A DNA stretch of 64,000 nt from CAWARU01 sp963784575 (GCA_963784575.1 CAWARU010000002.1:248001-312000), one strand, 5' to 3'. Shown: positions 1-10,659, numbered from the stretch's first letter. The notes: a model not told the origin generated them from the letters alone. Numbers and translations are program-made.

Positions 1-1627
1 GACAGTAAAGGCAATGGTTGCAAGTGTTAAAATCAACATAATGGTTTCATGATCAAGTGCCCAATTCAAGCTTTTTCTGTAATGAACTTTAGCGTTTTGA
101 ATAAATTTTCCATAGAATGTTTTTTGCTCTTTTTTAGGTTTTGGTTTTAAGAACTGTGCACACATCATTGGGGTGATGGTCAAAGAAACTACCAAGGAGA
201 CGAGGATAGCAACTGAGAGCGTAATACCGAATTCGCGAAACAATCTCCCAACTACCCCACCCATAAATAGGATCGGGATGAATACGGCAATCAAAGAAAG
301 ACTCATGGAAAGCACTGTAAAACCTACTTCCCAAGATCCTCTGAGCGCTGCTTGCACCGGTTTCATCCCTTCTTCCACATGACGTTCAATGTTCTCAAGC
401 ACTACAACTGCATCATCGACCACAAAGCCCGTGGCAATTGTCAGCGCCATTAAGGAAAGATTGTCGAGACTAAAGTCGAATAAATACATGATTCCGGAGG
501 TTCCCAAGTAAAGAGAGCGGTACTGCGACACTCGGAATGAGCGTTGCTCGGACACTGCCAAGGAATACAAATACTACTGCAACGACTAAAAATACAGCGA
601 TAATGAGCGTAAATTCTACATCGCGGAGTGATGCTCTAATCGTGATAGTGCGATTGCTCATGATGGTCAAGTCCATGGCTTGTGGAATAGATGCTCGAAG
701 CAAGGGCATCATTTTGTAGATGCCATCTACGGTATCAATGATATTGGAACCAGGCTGCTTAAAAACGATGAGCACGACAGAAGGCTTGCCATCTGAAATC
801 CCGGCATTCCTAATATCCTGCACCGATTCCACCACGTTCTCTGCGACATCTCTTATTCTAACGGGTGCATTGTTATGATAGCTTATGATGATTGGGAGAT
901 ATTCTTCAGGCTTGAATAATTGATCATTGGTTTTTATTTCAGAGGCGTTTTCTCCCTGAATTATCTGGCCTTTTGGGATATTGGTATTGGTGGAACTGAT
1001 GGCATTTCTGACTTGCTCCAGACTGATACCATATTTATTAAGCGTGGTGGGATTGAGCTCTACCCGTACCGCTGGCAAAGAAGACCCTCCAACCAATACC
1101 TGCCCTACACCTTCAATTTGCGACAATTTCTGAGCTAAGATAGTGGAAGCTGCATCATACATCTGTCCTCTGGTCGAGGTTTGGGATGTCACTGCAATGA
1201 TCATTATAGGTGCTTCGGAGGGATTAACCTTTCGATAGGTTGGAAGACTGGGCAGATATGTCGGTAATTGACTCAACGAAGCATTGATGGCAGCTTGCAC
1301 ATCACGCGCAGCACCATCGATGTCTCGTGTTAAATCAAACTGCACAGAGATTCGAGTTGAACCAATGCTGCTTGCAGAAGTCAATTCTGTGATGCCTGCG
1401 ATGCGTCCAATTTGCCTTTCAAGCGGCGTTGCAACAGAAGAGGCCATGATATCAGGACTCGCACCGGGAAGTTGTGCCGACACGGTGATAGTTGGAAAGT
1501 CTACCCGCGGCAAGGGTGCCACAGGCAACACATTAAATGCCACAATGCCCGCAAAGGCCAATCCCACGCCAAATAAGGTGGTCGCTACGGGACGACGTAT
1601 AAATGGTGCAGATAGATTAATTGGCAC
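1..1627 (-). CDS. mdtC: RND efflux pump inner-membrane subunit, MdtC-like, frameshifted and cut by window edge
   Basis: Proton-driven drug efflux subunit of the MdtABC type in the inner membrane. The start is GTG at 1627, right after the mdtB stop and behind GGAG. The first 370 residues show the usual N-terminal helix, porter domain and the start of the second helix bundle. Near position 501 the reading frame changes: the first frame runs into an unrelated tail ending at 470, while the frame aligned on codon 1-3 continues the expected helices (LFDFSLDNLSLMALTIATGF, then FREFGITLSVAILV, then TPMMCAQFLKPKPK) and stays open to the window edge. One extra base in the G-G-T-T-C-C-C stretch explains it. 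The C-terminal half lies outside the window. The family is about 1025 residues. Family assignment is secure; whether the frameshift is real or a read error is unknown. Confidence 0.88.
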
Positions 1628-4600
1628 TCAAATCATCTCCGGTAGATGTCCATCGTCATTGCTATTGCCTTTACTATTGCCATTATTATTGCCATTACCA
1701 TTTTCTTGATCTTTTTCATTAGCTCTGCCTGCCTGTCTCAAGAATCTATTAAATCGTTTAGAAAGCCTATCAAAATAAAGATAAATAACCGGTGTGGTAT
1801 AAAGGGTTAATAGCTGGCTCACGATAAGACCTGCAACTATTGCGATCCCTAGGGGCCTGCGCAATTCTGCGCCCATACCCATTGCTAAAGCGAGCGGAAC
1901 TGCACCGAGCATCGCAGCAAAGGTCGTCATCACGATGGGACGAAAACGCAGCATGCAGGCTTCATAAATTGCATCCCGAGCAGATTTGTGCTGAGTCCGC
2001 TCCAAATCAAGCGCAAAATCAATCATCATGATGGCATTTTTCATCACTATGCCAATTAAGAGTATGATGCCAATCAATGCAATGATGCTAAGGGCGTTGC
2101 CCGTCAACATCAAGCCGAACAGTGCTCCCATGGTTGCAGAAGGTAGCGTAGAAAGTATCGTGATAGGATGAATATAGCTTTCATATAGTACCCCTAAAAC
2201 AATATAAACCACCACAATTGCGGCTAAAACAAGCCACCCTTCATTGGCCAGTGAATTTTCAAAAACCTTTGCAGAACCTTCAAAACTGGTCTGAACACTG
2301 TCTGGTATTTGCAGTTCTTCTTTCGCGTCCCTAAACGCACGAATAGCGTCACCCAATGCAGCCCCTTTGCTCAAATTAAAAGAGATCATTGCCACCGGAA
2401 ATTGTCCTTGGCGATTGATAATAAGCGGTCCATTTTCTTCACTTATCCGAGTGAACACAGAAAGCGGAATGGCGCCGCCGACCACTGGAGGGCGGGATCG
2501 GCTATTTGCACTGCTTATTGAGGCATAATTTGTCGCTGTACTGCTGGGTGCGGCATTAGAATTGGTTTGAAACAGCGCACTTGATAGTGCCGAGACATTT
2601 GCAGCAGTCGTGGTAATCGCTGTATTTGTGGCATTGCCTGCCAAAGTATTGGTGGCTGAGTTTAAATAAATATCATTGAGAGTTTCAATTCCGTTTTTAA
2701 ATCTCGGTGTCGCAAGCAAAATAACGCGATATTGATTAAACTGCGTAAAAATAATAGAAATCTGTCTTTGACCAAAAGCATCGTACAAGGTATTATCAAT
2801 CATTAAGGGTGTTATCCCAAGTCTTGAAGCTGTGTCTCGATCATATTCTATTTTGGTATATAAGCCCTTGGCTTGCAGATCGTTTGCGACATCCCGTAAC
2901 TCGGGTGCGAGCTTTAGCTTGTTCACAAGAGCATTGCTCCATTCTGCGACACTCTCTGCATTTACCGATCCAACACTATATTGATATTGCGTCAAACTGA
3001 TTCTATCATCTACCGAGATATCTTGTACCGGCTGCATATATAACTTTGCCCCTGCAACATTGTCGAGTTTTTGTTGCAGCCGATGAATGACTTCTGTCGC
3101 AGTGACATTCCGTGAGTCCATAGGCTTCAAAGAAATCAATAGCCTTCCTCTGTTCAGAGTGGTATTAGTACCATCGATCCCTATGAAGGATGAAACATTG
3201 GCTACCGCTTCATCTTGTAATACAATTTTGGTGAGCGCTTGTTGCCGTTCCATCATGGCGGGAAAGGAAATGGATTGTGATGCTTCTGAAATACCTTGAA
3301 TAAGACCGGTATCTTGCACGGGAAAAAAACCCTTTGGAATAAGATAAAAAAGCAACAAAGTGATGACCAAGGTCAATAATGCGATAAACAATGTCAGGGG
3401 TTGATGGTTCAGAACCGTGCGCAAACTCGAACCATAATATTCAATCAATTCATCAATTTTGCGACCTGTATAACGTTCAAACCGACTCATTTCCGATTCT
3501 TTACGATGTCTCAGTATTTTGCAGCACATCATGGGGGTTAAAGTTAAAGACACAAAAGCAGAAATTAAAATTGTCACAGAAAGTGTCAAGGCAAATTCCC
3601 GGAATAAACGTCCTACAATGTCTTTCATAAAAAGCAGCGGAATCAGCACTGCAATCAAAGAAAATGTTAAGGATATGATGGTAAAGCCAATTTGTTTCGC
3701 GCCCCGCAATGCAGCTTTTACCGGCGGTACACCATTTTCAATATAACGAGAGATGTTTTCAATCATGACGATGGCATCATCCACCACAAATCCAGTTGCG
3801 ATGGTAAGCGCCATTAGCGTTAAATTATTGAGGCTAAATCCAAACAAGTACATGGCCCCCAAGGTGCCTACCAAAGAAAGCGGCACGGAAATGCTTGGGA
3901 TAACGGTGGCTGTGATATTGCGAAGGAAAATAAATATCACAATTACCACCAAAAGCACTGACAGGCAAAGTTCGAATGCTGCATCACTGACAGAAGCGCG
4001 AATAGATTCGGTTCGATCGGAGAGTACGGACACATCGACAGTTTTTGGCAGGGTCGCGCTCAATTTTGGCAGCAATTGCTTGATGCGATCGACAACGGCG
4101 ATCACATTACTGCCAGGCTGACGCTGCACGTTTAAGATCACGGCCGGTGTTTCATTCATCCATGCCGCAAGATTGGTATTTTCCACGCCATCGTAAACAT
4201 GAGCGACATCGGAAAGTCGTACAGGTGCACCACTCAGATATGTCAAAATTAAAGGTTTATATTCCTCACTTTTGGTCAATTGATCGTTGGCATTGATGAT
4301 ATACCCTAGTTCTGGCCCATCAAAATTTCCTTTGGCAGTATTAACATTAGAAGCTGAAATCACAGCGCGAACACCCTCCATAGTCAAGCCTAAAGCCGCT
4401 AATGCTGTTGTATTCACTTCTACGCGTACCGCAGGCCGTTGGCCACCACTGATACTAACCAACCCTACTCCAGTGACTTGTGATATTTTTGGACCAAAAC
4501 GCGTATCCGCATAATCTTCGACCTGCGGCAAGGGAACAGTTTTTGAGGTCAAGGCCAAAGTCAATATGGGCGTGTCAGCGGGATTTACTTTGCTGTAAAT

Positions 4601-5100
4601 GGGTGGAAAAGGCAGATCGGTAGGCAAAAAATTGGTGGCAGCATTAATGGCAGCTTGCACCTCTTGTTCTGCAACATCTAAGCCCATGTTTAAATCAAAC
4701 TGTAAGGTAATCAAAGAAGAAGTACTGGAACTACTGGAGGTCATTTGATTTAACCCTGGCATTTGCCCAAATTGCTTTTCAAGAGGAGCAGTAATAGCCG
4801 TTGCCATGACAGCAGGACTCGCACCCGGATAGAATGTAGAAACGCGAATGGTTGGGTAATCTACTTCTGGCAATGCCGATATTGGCAGCAATTGAAAGGC
4901 AAGCAATCCTGAAAGAAAATAGCAACCATTAAAAGTGAGGTCGCAACGGGACGCAAGATAAATACCCGGGAAGGACTGGCTGAGTTGGTTTCGGTGTCAG
5001 GGTCTGTTTCTGATTCAATTTCTTCTTTATTGATTTCAGACTGGGAATCTTTCATATCGGAACTATTATTGTCGGAACCATTCATATCGGTATTGTTCAT
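1628..5100 (-). CDS. mdtB: RND efflux pump inner-membrane subunit, MdtB-like, with N-terminal frameshift
   Basis: Second RND pump subunit, expected to form a heteromultimer with the MdtC-like protein. The frame from 4906 to 1628 (1092 codons) holds nearly all of the protein: porter domains, the conserved helix with VVDDAI, and the C-terminal bundle with ITILSTLPSATMGALFGLML. The true N-terminus lies in another frame from ATG 5100: a 45-residue Asp/Ser/Glu-rich leader, then FILRPVATSLLMVAIFF, which must join LLAFQLLPISALPEVDY. A single missing T around 4911-4914 restores the frame. ATG 5100 overlaps the mdtA stop as ATGA, so translation is coupled. There is an odd Asn/Thr/Ser/Ala-rich insert around 2530-2660. 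The C-terminus (1640-1720) is low-complexity Asn/Gly/Lys. Confidence 0.88.
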
Positions 5101-6392
5101 ATATGAACATTCCCTGATTTTGGCTCGGTTTTTAGTTTTTTGGGACTGGGTGGATCATTCTGTAATTTAGTAGTGTTATTTTGTTCTGCACCATTACTAT
5201 CAGTTTCAACAATATAGGAACCTTCTTTGAGATTTTCTGCACCTTCGAGAACCACAGCTTGGTTTACTTCTATTTTAGCCTTAACAGCAGAAAATCCACC
5301 ATCGGTCGCTAACGTCGTTACTGCATGAATAGATACTTTATTATCATTATCTACCACAAACACATAATTGCCTTTAGCACCGAGCTGAATTGCAGAGGTA
5401 GGCACAATGAGCGCTTTTTTCAAGGTATCTACCAGCAATCGAACATTCACAAATTGATTTGGGAACAGCATATTTTCAGTATTATCAAATAAGCCCCTGA
5501 GCTTTAAGGTGCCGGTGGTTGGATCGATTTGATTGTCGAGACTTAATACCTTTCCAGTTGATAGCTTCCTCGTTTGTGAGCGATCATATGCTTCTACTTC
5601 CAGTTTTTTACCCACATTAAATTTTGCAACCACGGGGGGAATATTGTCTTCTGGAATGGTAAAAATAACAGAGATCGGCTGCAAGCTATTGATCACCACA
5701 ATACCATTGGTATCAGTGGTCTGTACTACATTGCCTGGGTCAACTAAACGTAAACCAATCCGACCGCTGACAGGTGAAATGATTTTGGTGTAGATCAAAT
5801 TTACTTTTACTTGCTCAATCTGCCCTTGATCAAGCTTTATAATGCCTTCATATTGTCTCACCAAGGCTTCTTGAGTGGCGAGGGTCTGTTCCGAAACAGA
5901 ATCTTGTTTCCAAAGAGTTTTATAGCGCTCTAAATCTATTTTGGCATTATCTAAAAAGGCTTGATCGCGCGCCAATTGTCCTTCAAATTGCATCAATTGA
6001 GCAAGGTAAGGCCGCGGATCAATTTCAGCGATCAGATCTTGTGCTTCTACCATCTGACCTTCCTTAAACAGAACGCGTATTAACTGTCCGTTGATTTGGG
6101 TACGAACTGTGACGCTGTCCAATGGGGTAACTGCACCCAGAGCTGTCACATAGACCGGAAAATTCCCTTCTTTGACCTTACCTACTACAACAGGAATTGG
6201 TTTGATAGGTTTTGGTTTTTTAGTATGAAAATGTATGAAGGCGAGACGAATTAAAATAAAGATAATCAAAAGCACGATAATCACAACAATCCATTTACCA
6301 TAGTGCGGAAGTTTTGAATATCGAGTCTTTATTTTATCTTTGGAATTCTGCGCCCACTCCTTGGCCTTAGACCTAGCGTTAATGGTATCCAT
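5097..6392 (-). CDS. mdtA: RND efflux periplasmic adaptor (membrane fusion protein), MdtA-like
   Basis: Periplasmic adaptor linking the RND pumps to an outer-membrane channel. 431 residues. One N-terminal membrane anchor around residues 35-55 (WIVVIIVLLIIFILI). Then the adaptor domains: VTVRTQINGQLIRVLFKEGQ (lipoyl half-motif), a coiled-coil hairpin around 130-210, the second lipoyl half with ISPVSGRIGLRLVDPGNVV, and beta-barrel segment FTIPEDNIPPVV. The order mdtA-mdtB-mdtC and the ATGA overlap with mdtB match the enterobacterial mdtABC arrangement. No outer-membrane TolC gene and no BaeSR regulator lie next to it in this window. Confidence 0.92.
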   Translation of the reverse strand: MDTINARSKAKEWAQNSKDKIKTRYSKLPHYGKWIVVIIVLLIIFILIRLAFIHFHTKKPKPIKPIPVVVGKVKEGNFPVYVTALGAVTPLDSVTVRTQINGQLIRVLFKEGQMVEAQDLIAEIDPRPYLAQLMQFEGQLARDQAFLDNAKIDLERYKTLWKQDSVSEQTLATQEALVRQYEGIIKLDQGQIEQVKVNLIYTKIISPVSGRIGLRLVDPGNVVQTTDTNGIVVINSLQPISVIFTIPEDNIPPVVAKFNVGKKLEVEAYDRSQTRKLSTGKVLSLDNQIDPTTGTLKLRGLFDNTENMLFPNQFVNVRLLVDTLKKALIVPTSAIQLGAKGNYVFVVDNDNKVSIHAVTTLATDGGFSAVKAKIEVNQAVVLEGAENLKEGSYIVETDSNGAEQNNTTKLQNDPPSPKKLKTEPKSGNVHI

Positions 6393-6520
6393 ACCTGCCT
6401 ATAATTTATGTAAGGTACACAGCTTACATGTATTTAAATTTTAAAATATAAAGGAAGAAAAAGCCAAACAATTCAACTGGCCTATATTCAATTAAATCTT
6501 TGATTTTTTATGATTGGTAT

Positions 6521-7021
6521 TTATATATCGGGTCTAGTGGGTTTCGGTTCTGGTGCTCTGGTCTCTTCTAATTCGAGGACCTTTTCAGTCTTTGCCTTGC
6601 TTGCACCCACGCCTATTTTTGGTTCACGGTGCGGAAGATTAACATGAAATTTATCCGCTTCGTTTCGGCTACTTGAGAGTCTGTCTTGGATATTTTTAAG
6701 GGAGGACTCAAATTCAAGAATACTGAGACTAACCATTTCTCTGGCACTGGCTAACAGATCTCTGCTTTTGCGCATTGATTCTTTGTCCGAACTTGCAGCC
6801 ATCAATTCTTGTGCATCTGAAATTTTATCTAGCAATTTTCTCCCTGTGGTGGATGATTCTCCATACGTATGTCGTATTGCAGATTTTAATTGTTCCTCTA
6901 TATCCCTGATATCTTGTTGTTTCCAAGTATGATTCTCTGTAGCAACCTTTGCTGCAACCCCTAATTTTGCAACATCTGATTTAGATTGTGCGATTCGAAC
7001 TTGATAAGGCGACAGATTCAC
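6521..7021 (-). CDS. Hypothetical coiled-coil protein, probable C-terminal part of the gene starting at 7730
   Basis: Not recognised. 166 codons from GTG 7021, mostly predicted helix with heptad-like spacing (DIRDIEEQLKSAIRH, SLKNIQDRLSSSRNEADKF) and a basic, Pro-rich end. It overlaps the 3' end of the upstream frame by 41 bases and has no good ribosome binding site of its own. The two together read better as one 400-residue protein broken by a frameshift between 6981 and 7021, but two coupled genes cannot be excluded. Confidence 0.55.
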   Translation of the reverse strand: MNLSPYQVRIAQSKSDVAKLGVAAKVATENHTWKQQDIRDIEEQLKSAIRHTYGESSTTGRKLLDKISDAQELMAASSDKESMRKSRDLLASAREMVSLSILEFESSLKNIQDRLSSSRNEADKFHVNLPHREPKIGVGASKAKTEKVLELEETRAPEPKPTRPDI

Positions 7022-7730
7022 GTGCAGTATTTAGTTTATCAAAAAGTTTCTCAATATTGTCTATTTCTTGTGCTCTTCTATCATAGGCTTCTTGCACTCT
7101 ATTGGCTTCTAAATTCAAAGCTTCATCATCGCGGCGAATTTTTAGAGGTCTCTCTTCTGTATCTCTGATAACTTGCTGTGCAGCCTCTTTCCCCAATTGT
7201 TTGGGATTTACCGATGCAGGTTTGCCAGGTACTTCAAAAGGAGATGTTCTTTGTGGCTTATTGCCCATAAAGTTTGACAGAAATTGGATGGGAGATTTGG
7301 GAGCGGGTGGAACAGCAGCTTGCCGTTCCAAATCTATAACTCTGCTCTCCTCAATAAAATAATTTTCAATGATTTGCACTTTTTCGAAATATCGCTTGAT
7401 AACCTCGTCGCGGTTTTTAAAGACACCTTGTCGAAAAGCTTTTACGGCTTCTTCTGTTGGTTCAATAACGATAGAGCGATTAGCAGCAGTCGCAGTCACT
7501 TTAAAACCTAAATTTCTCAGGAATTCAGGCAATAGTGCATTAAACTGGCTTTCCAACAGAGGATGTATTTCCTTATTAACAGCGCTGTTCGATGCAAGTA
7601 TTTCTATTCTTCCAGCCTGAGCAGTCATAGCAAACGAACCTGGCGTGTATTCATTCATGCCTACCAACATTTTATTCAAAATTGCATGCATTTCACCCAA
7701 TGCTTTTTCTTCATCGGTAGATGCACTCAT
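6981..7730 (-). CDS. Hypothetical protein, N-terminal part of a possible frameshifted gene
   Basis: Not recognised. The longest frame starts at 7751, but ATG 7730 is preceded by GGAGG four bases upstream and is the likelier start (MSASTDEEKALGEMHAILNK). About 249 residues, soluble. The first 120 look mixed alpha/beta (FKVTATAANRSIVIEPTEEAVKAF read in pieces), followed by a Pro-rich linker and a charged helical end (RVQEAYDRRAQEIDNIEKLF). No signal peptide and no membrane segment. The frame stops just after a Ser-rich stretch, where a second helical frame takes over (6521-7021). Confidence 0.6.
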   Translation of the reverse strand: MSASTDEEKALGEMHAILNKMLVGMNEYTPGSFAMTAQAGRIEILASNSAVNKEIHPLLESQFNALLPEFLRNLGFKVTATAANRSIVIEPTEEAVKAFRQGVFKNRDEVIKRYFEKVQIIENYFIEESRVIDLERQAAVPPAPKSPIQFLSNFMGNKPQRTSPFEVPGKPASVNPKQLGKEAAQQVIRDTEERPLKIRRDDEALNLEANRVQEAYDRRAQEIDNIEKLFDKLNTARESVALSSSNRTI

Positions 7731-7963
7731 ATTTCCTCCAAGGTCACCCATAGGAATATCATTGTAAATATTTAGCTTTGTATCTTTATGGCTGGACTTA
7801 AGTTTTGCTTAATAGTTCCGCAGCCTTACTTTAGACGCCTTATTACCATTGATTCCTTAAATCAGATGAAATTTCCTAAATTCTTACCTATCTTTAAATA
7901 GTACCCATTACCAATGTCCAAATCAAAATTTTGTCTTTGGCGATTGAGATTATTGAGAGATTA

Positions 7964-8482
7964 ATGGTAAAGACGGCATCCTTATTATTTCAATATAAGC
8001 TGTTTCGGAAGAAAATTGAGATAAACTCAAAGATTGACCTTGGAAAAAAACTATTATTGAAAAAAGCACATCAAGAAAAAGAAGAACAAAAAAAGATTGA
8101 TCGCGAAAAGGATAAGCATCTGGAAATGATGAATATCCTAAATCAAAGTACCCTTAAAAGAAATGCCCTTCAAAGGACCCACCAATATGCCATTCTCAAG
8201 GCAAGACTTAATAAGCTCAGGCATTTTTTACAGCTTCAAAGAAGAATACGACGACTGAATGATTATTGGTCAGCCCGAAAAACGGAAGAGAGCCAAACAA
8301 AAGCAGGAGCATCTAGTGAGAAAAAAAATTCTACCAACTTTAATGACTCGCAAAAGGCATCCTCTAAAGTCACCATTCATCACAGAAATTTATTACACCT
8401 CTGCCAACTTGAAAAAAAGAGGAAATACATGAAAGTTTGTAAGGAAAACAGTATTTCATCTAATCTTAATAAAAGACCATAA
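7964..8482 (+). CDS. Hypothetical small, strongly basic coiled-coil protein
   Basis: Not recognised. An open frame exists from TTG 7931, but ATG 7964 with AGAGA upstream is a more ordinary start and gives 172 residues. The protein is very rich in Lys, Arg, Gln and Leu, with long charged helices (KIDLGKKLLLKKAHQEKEEQ, then HFLQLQRRIRRLNDYW) and a Ser/Lys/Asn linker near residue 115. It ends 50 bases before the secreted DUF1259 gene in the same direction, so co-transcription is possible. There is no signal peptide. Confidence 0.6.
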   Translation: MVKTASLLFQYKLFRKKIEINSKIDLGKKLLLKKAHQEKEEQKKIDREKDKHLEMMNILNQSTLKRNALQRTHQYAILKARLNKLRHFLQLQRRIRRLNDYWSARKTEESQTKAGASSEKKNSTNFNDSQKASSKVTIHHRNLLHLCQLEKKRKYMKVCKENSISSNLNKRP

Positions 8483-8532
8483 AGAAAAATTTGAAATATA
8501 ATTTCAATGTAATTTAGCTGTGAGGGTTGTAT

Positions 8533-9990
8533 ATGCAAAAGATAAAAGGAATAATTGTCGGTTCTAGCATTTTGTTTATAAGTTCCAATCTGGGATTAAT
8601 GCACAATGCAACTGCGGCAAGCGCATCAAGCGACACAAAAACCATCAGCATTTCAATTCCAAGCTATGATAAATACGACCAAAACAAGCAGTCCAATCAA
8701 TCTAATAATCAGTCTAATAATCCATCCAATCAAAATGCTGCTCAGAATACAAATAATAAAGCCAATAAGAAAGGGGGACAGAGCACTGCGAACACTACCC
8801 AAAAGAATTCCATCAATAAGAATCAAATCGACACTGCCGATGACAATACGGCAAATAAAAGCAAACCTATAGATTCCCTCAATGCTGAAATGAATGCCAT
8901 AGGCAATGATCCAGCAATTAACAATATTACCACTAAGCAGCCAAACAATACCGGTACCAAAACAGCAAACAATCCCAACAACGCCAACAGCAGCAATAAT
9001 AACAATAACAAAGCTGCTGCCAATCTTCCAAAAACTGTGACAGGGCCGATTCCAGACAAGAATCTGGACGTTGCCTTAATTGAACAGCTGACAGGAATGA
9101 AAGGCGAATATGATGAAAATCAAAAAATTCTGCAGCTTACTGTACCTCGTTATGATTTAGCGATTACAATTGATGGCGTTAGAATGAGTCCAGAAATGGG
9201 TCTGAATTCCTGGTTTGCCTTCAAATCCATGGGCAATAAAGTGGTCATGCTGGGTGATTTAGTGCTTTCGGAAGATCAAGTCAATAATGTCATGAGTGCA
9301 GTCCTTGATAATGGCTTCAAAGTGACTGCTCTAAGAAGCCGGTATCTCTGGGATACCCCAAAAGTAATGTATATGAGAATTGAAGGCAGAGGCGACGAAC
9401 AATCCTTGGCCACAGCGCTCGCAAAGATCTTCGTCAAGATCAGAGAGCATAATTCAGCAAATGGTAAAAAGGGCTATTCACAGTATTCTCAAAATGGCAG
9501 CGGCAGTTACAGCAGATATTCCAAGTATCGTAGTCGCATCAATCCAAATAATACTTTCTTAACGACCAATAAAATTGATGAAATCATTGGTCTGAAAGGA
9601 TATTATTACGATAAGATTTATAAAATATCCGTTGGAAAAATGTTGGAAGCCTCTGGGATTCCAGGCGTTAATCCCGATACGGATCCTACCGTGAAATATC
9701 GCGCAGGCAACAGGATTGCCAAAAGCTCTAAACTGAATATCACCATTGCATTCTCGGGATCGGATAATGAGGCCCTGATGAATGGTGATTTTGTGGTGCC
9801 AGAGAGCAAGCTTCAAGAAGTGTTAAAAACGCTACGAAATGAAGATATCAAAATATTGTCAATTTATCCGCAAATGCCCGGGATCAAAAATAACCCGACA
9901 AAAATGATTGCGATTCATTATTGGAGCACGGGTGCTGTAGATGAGCTCGCACAAAGCATTCGAGAGGCAATCAACGTAGTTGTGGATTGA
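8533..9990 (+). CDS. Secreted protein with two DUF1259 domains
   Basis: A 485-residue exported protein of unknown function. ATG 8533 is preceded by GAGGG at a normal distance; the frame is open two codons further to TTG 8527. A signal peptide covers about residues 1-28 (hydrophobic IIVGSSILFISSNLGLM, cleavage near ATAAS). Residues 40-165 are an Asn/Gln/Lys/Ser-rich disordered linker. Then two copies of the DUF1259 (LppY/LpqO) fold: the first around 175-300 with RMSPEMGLNSWFAFKSMG and MLGDLVLSEDQVNNVM, the second around 335-485 with LNITIAFSGSDNEALMNGDF and VVPESKLQEVLKTL. The His-rich stretch often seen after the 'VTALH' strand is replaced by RSRYLW in copy one. Family name is from recall of the pattern. 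Confidence 0.8.
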   Translation: MQKIKGIIVGSSILFISSNLGLMHNATAASASSDTKTISISIPSYDKYDQNKQSNQSNNQSNNPSNQNAAQNTNNKANKKGGQSTANTTQKNSINKNQIDTADDNTANKSKPIDSLNAEMNAIGNDPAINNITTKQPNNTGTKTANNPNNANSSNNNNNKAAANLPKTVTGPIPDKNLDVALIEQLTGMKGEYDENQKILQLTVPRYDLAITIDGVRMSPEMGLNSWFAFKSMGNKVVMLGDLVLSEDQVNNVMSAVLDNGFKVTALRSRYLWDTPKVMYMRIEGRGDEQSLATALAKIFVKIREHNSANGKKGYSQYSQNGSGSYSRYSKYRSRINPNNTFLTTNKIDEIIGLKGYYYDKIYKISVGKMLEASGIPGVNPDTDPTVKYRAGNRIAKSSKLNITIAFSGSDNEALMNGDFVVPESKLQEVLKTLRNEDIKILSIYPQMPGIKNNPTKMIAIHYWSTGAVDELAQSIREAINVVVD

Positions 9991-9999
9991 TATTATTTC

Positions 10000-10176
10000 T
10001 CAACCGTTCACACACTGCCCTGGAACGCCCATCTTTGGGCAATCTCGCATTAAAAATTCAACAAAAATTGCTCATTTACTATGTGTAAACTCCGCTTTTT
10101 TGTTGAATTTTTAAAGCGACCTTGCCTCAAATCTGGACGTTTTTCCAAATCTAATCTCCTGTGCCTGAACATTTAC
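10000..10176. repeat. Dispersed structured repeat, copy 1
   Basis: About 177 bases shared with 38276-38529. It starts CAACCGTTCACACACTGCCC and ends near GTGCCTGAACATTTAC; the ends are imperfect inverted repeats (GTTCA..CAC). Its core is a 16-bp perfect stem, 10052-10067 with 10097-10112, extendable outward to about 22 pairs with one mismatch. The 29-base loop holds TTTAC..GTAAA and is nearly identical to the other copy. It ends where the VOC gene stops. Confidence 0.75.
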
Positions 10177-10177
10177 A

Positions 10178-10606
10178 TTATTTCCTCTCTCCTAAAAATG
10201 TGGCAAAACACCAGAGATAGCCATCAATATCTTTCAAACGGCACATGCGATCTCCCCAGAACATATCTTCAGGAGCCGCTAGCGCCTTTGCACCCGCAGC
10301 AACTGCTTTCTTAAAAAATTCATCGACATTTTCGCAATAGAGATAGAGATTCATGGGGGACTCTATGCCGCTTTGCAGGGGGGATTGAGTCTTCCCGCCA
10401 TAAGCACCTGCCTTGCCCATCATAATCAATTGGTCTTGATAGCGCATTTCACCATGCCAGGTACTGCCATCCTCACCCGGCGCTAAATTGAGTTTTTGAA
10501 ATTGAAATGCTTTCTGATAAAACTCTGCCGCTTTGTCGACATCTGAAACGGTAATATAAGGTGAAACCCAAGTTGCATTTTCTGGAACAGCAGCTGACTT
10601 TGCCAT
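10178..10606 (-). CDS. VOC (glyoxalase/bleomycin-resistance) family protein
   Basis: 142 residues forming one VOC module pair. PYITVSDVDKAAEFYQKAF is the typical first beta-alpha unit; YCENVDEFFKKAVAAGAKAL and DRMCRLKDIDGYLWCFAT form the second. It resembles the PhnB-like/glyoxalase-like group that often acts on small metabolites with a metal, but the substrate cannot be told. Metal ligand candidates are H50 in STWHGEMRY and the Asp/Glu in the last strands. ATG 10606 has AAGGAAATA just upstream. Cytosolic. Confidence 0.85.
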   Translation of the reverse strand: MAKSAAVPENATWVSPYITVSDVDKAAEFYQKAFQFQKLNLAPGEDGSTWHGEMRYQDQLIMMGKAGAYGGKTQSPLQSGIESPMNLYLYCENVDEFFKKAVAAGAKALAAPEDMFWGDRMCRLKDIDGYLWCFATFLGERK

Positions 10607-10659
10607 GATTTATTTCCTTAAAAATTGATGGGGTCTGCCCCCTAATTTAAGTATTTATT

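Noticed and set aside
7964..8482. Small basic coiled-coil protein as a FliJ/YscO-type secretion stalk protein
   Set aside because: Size and coiled coil would fit, but no sequence landmarks and no secretion genes nearby.
10081..10314. 77-codon plus-strand frame after the DUF1259 gene
   Set aside because: It runs through the dispersed repeat and antisense through the VOC gene; no ribosome site and no sensible composition.
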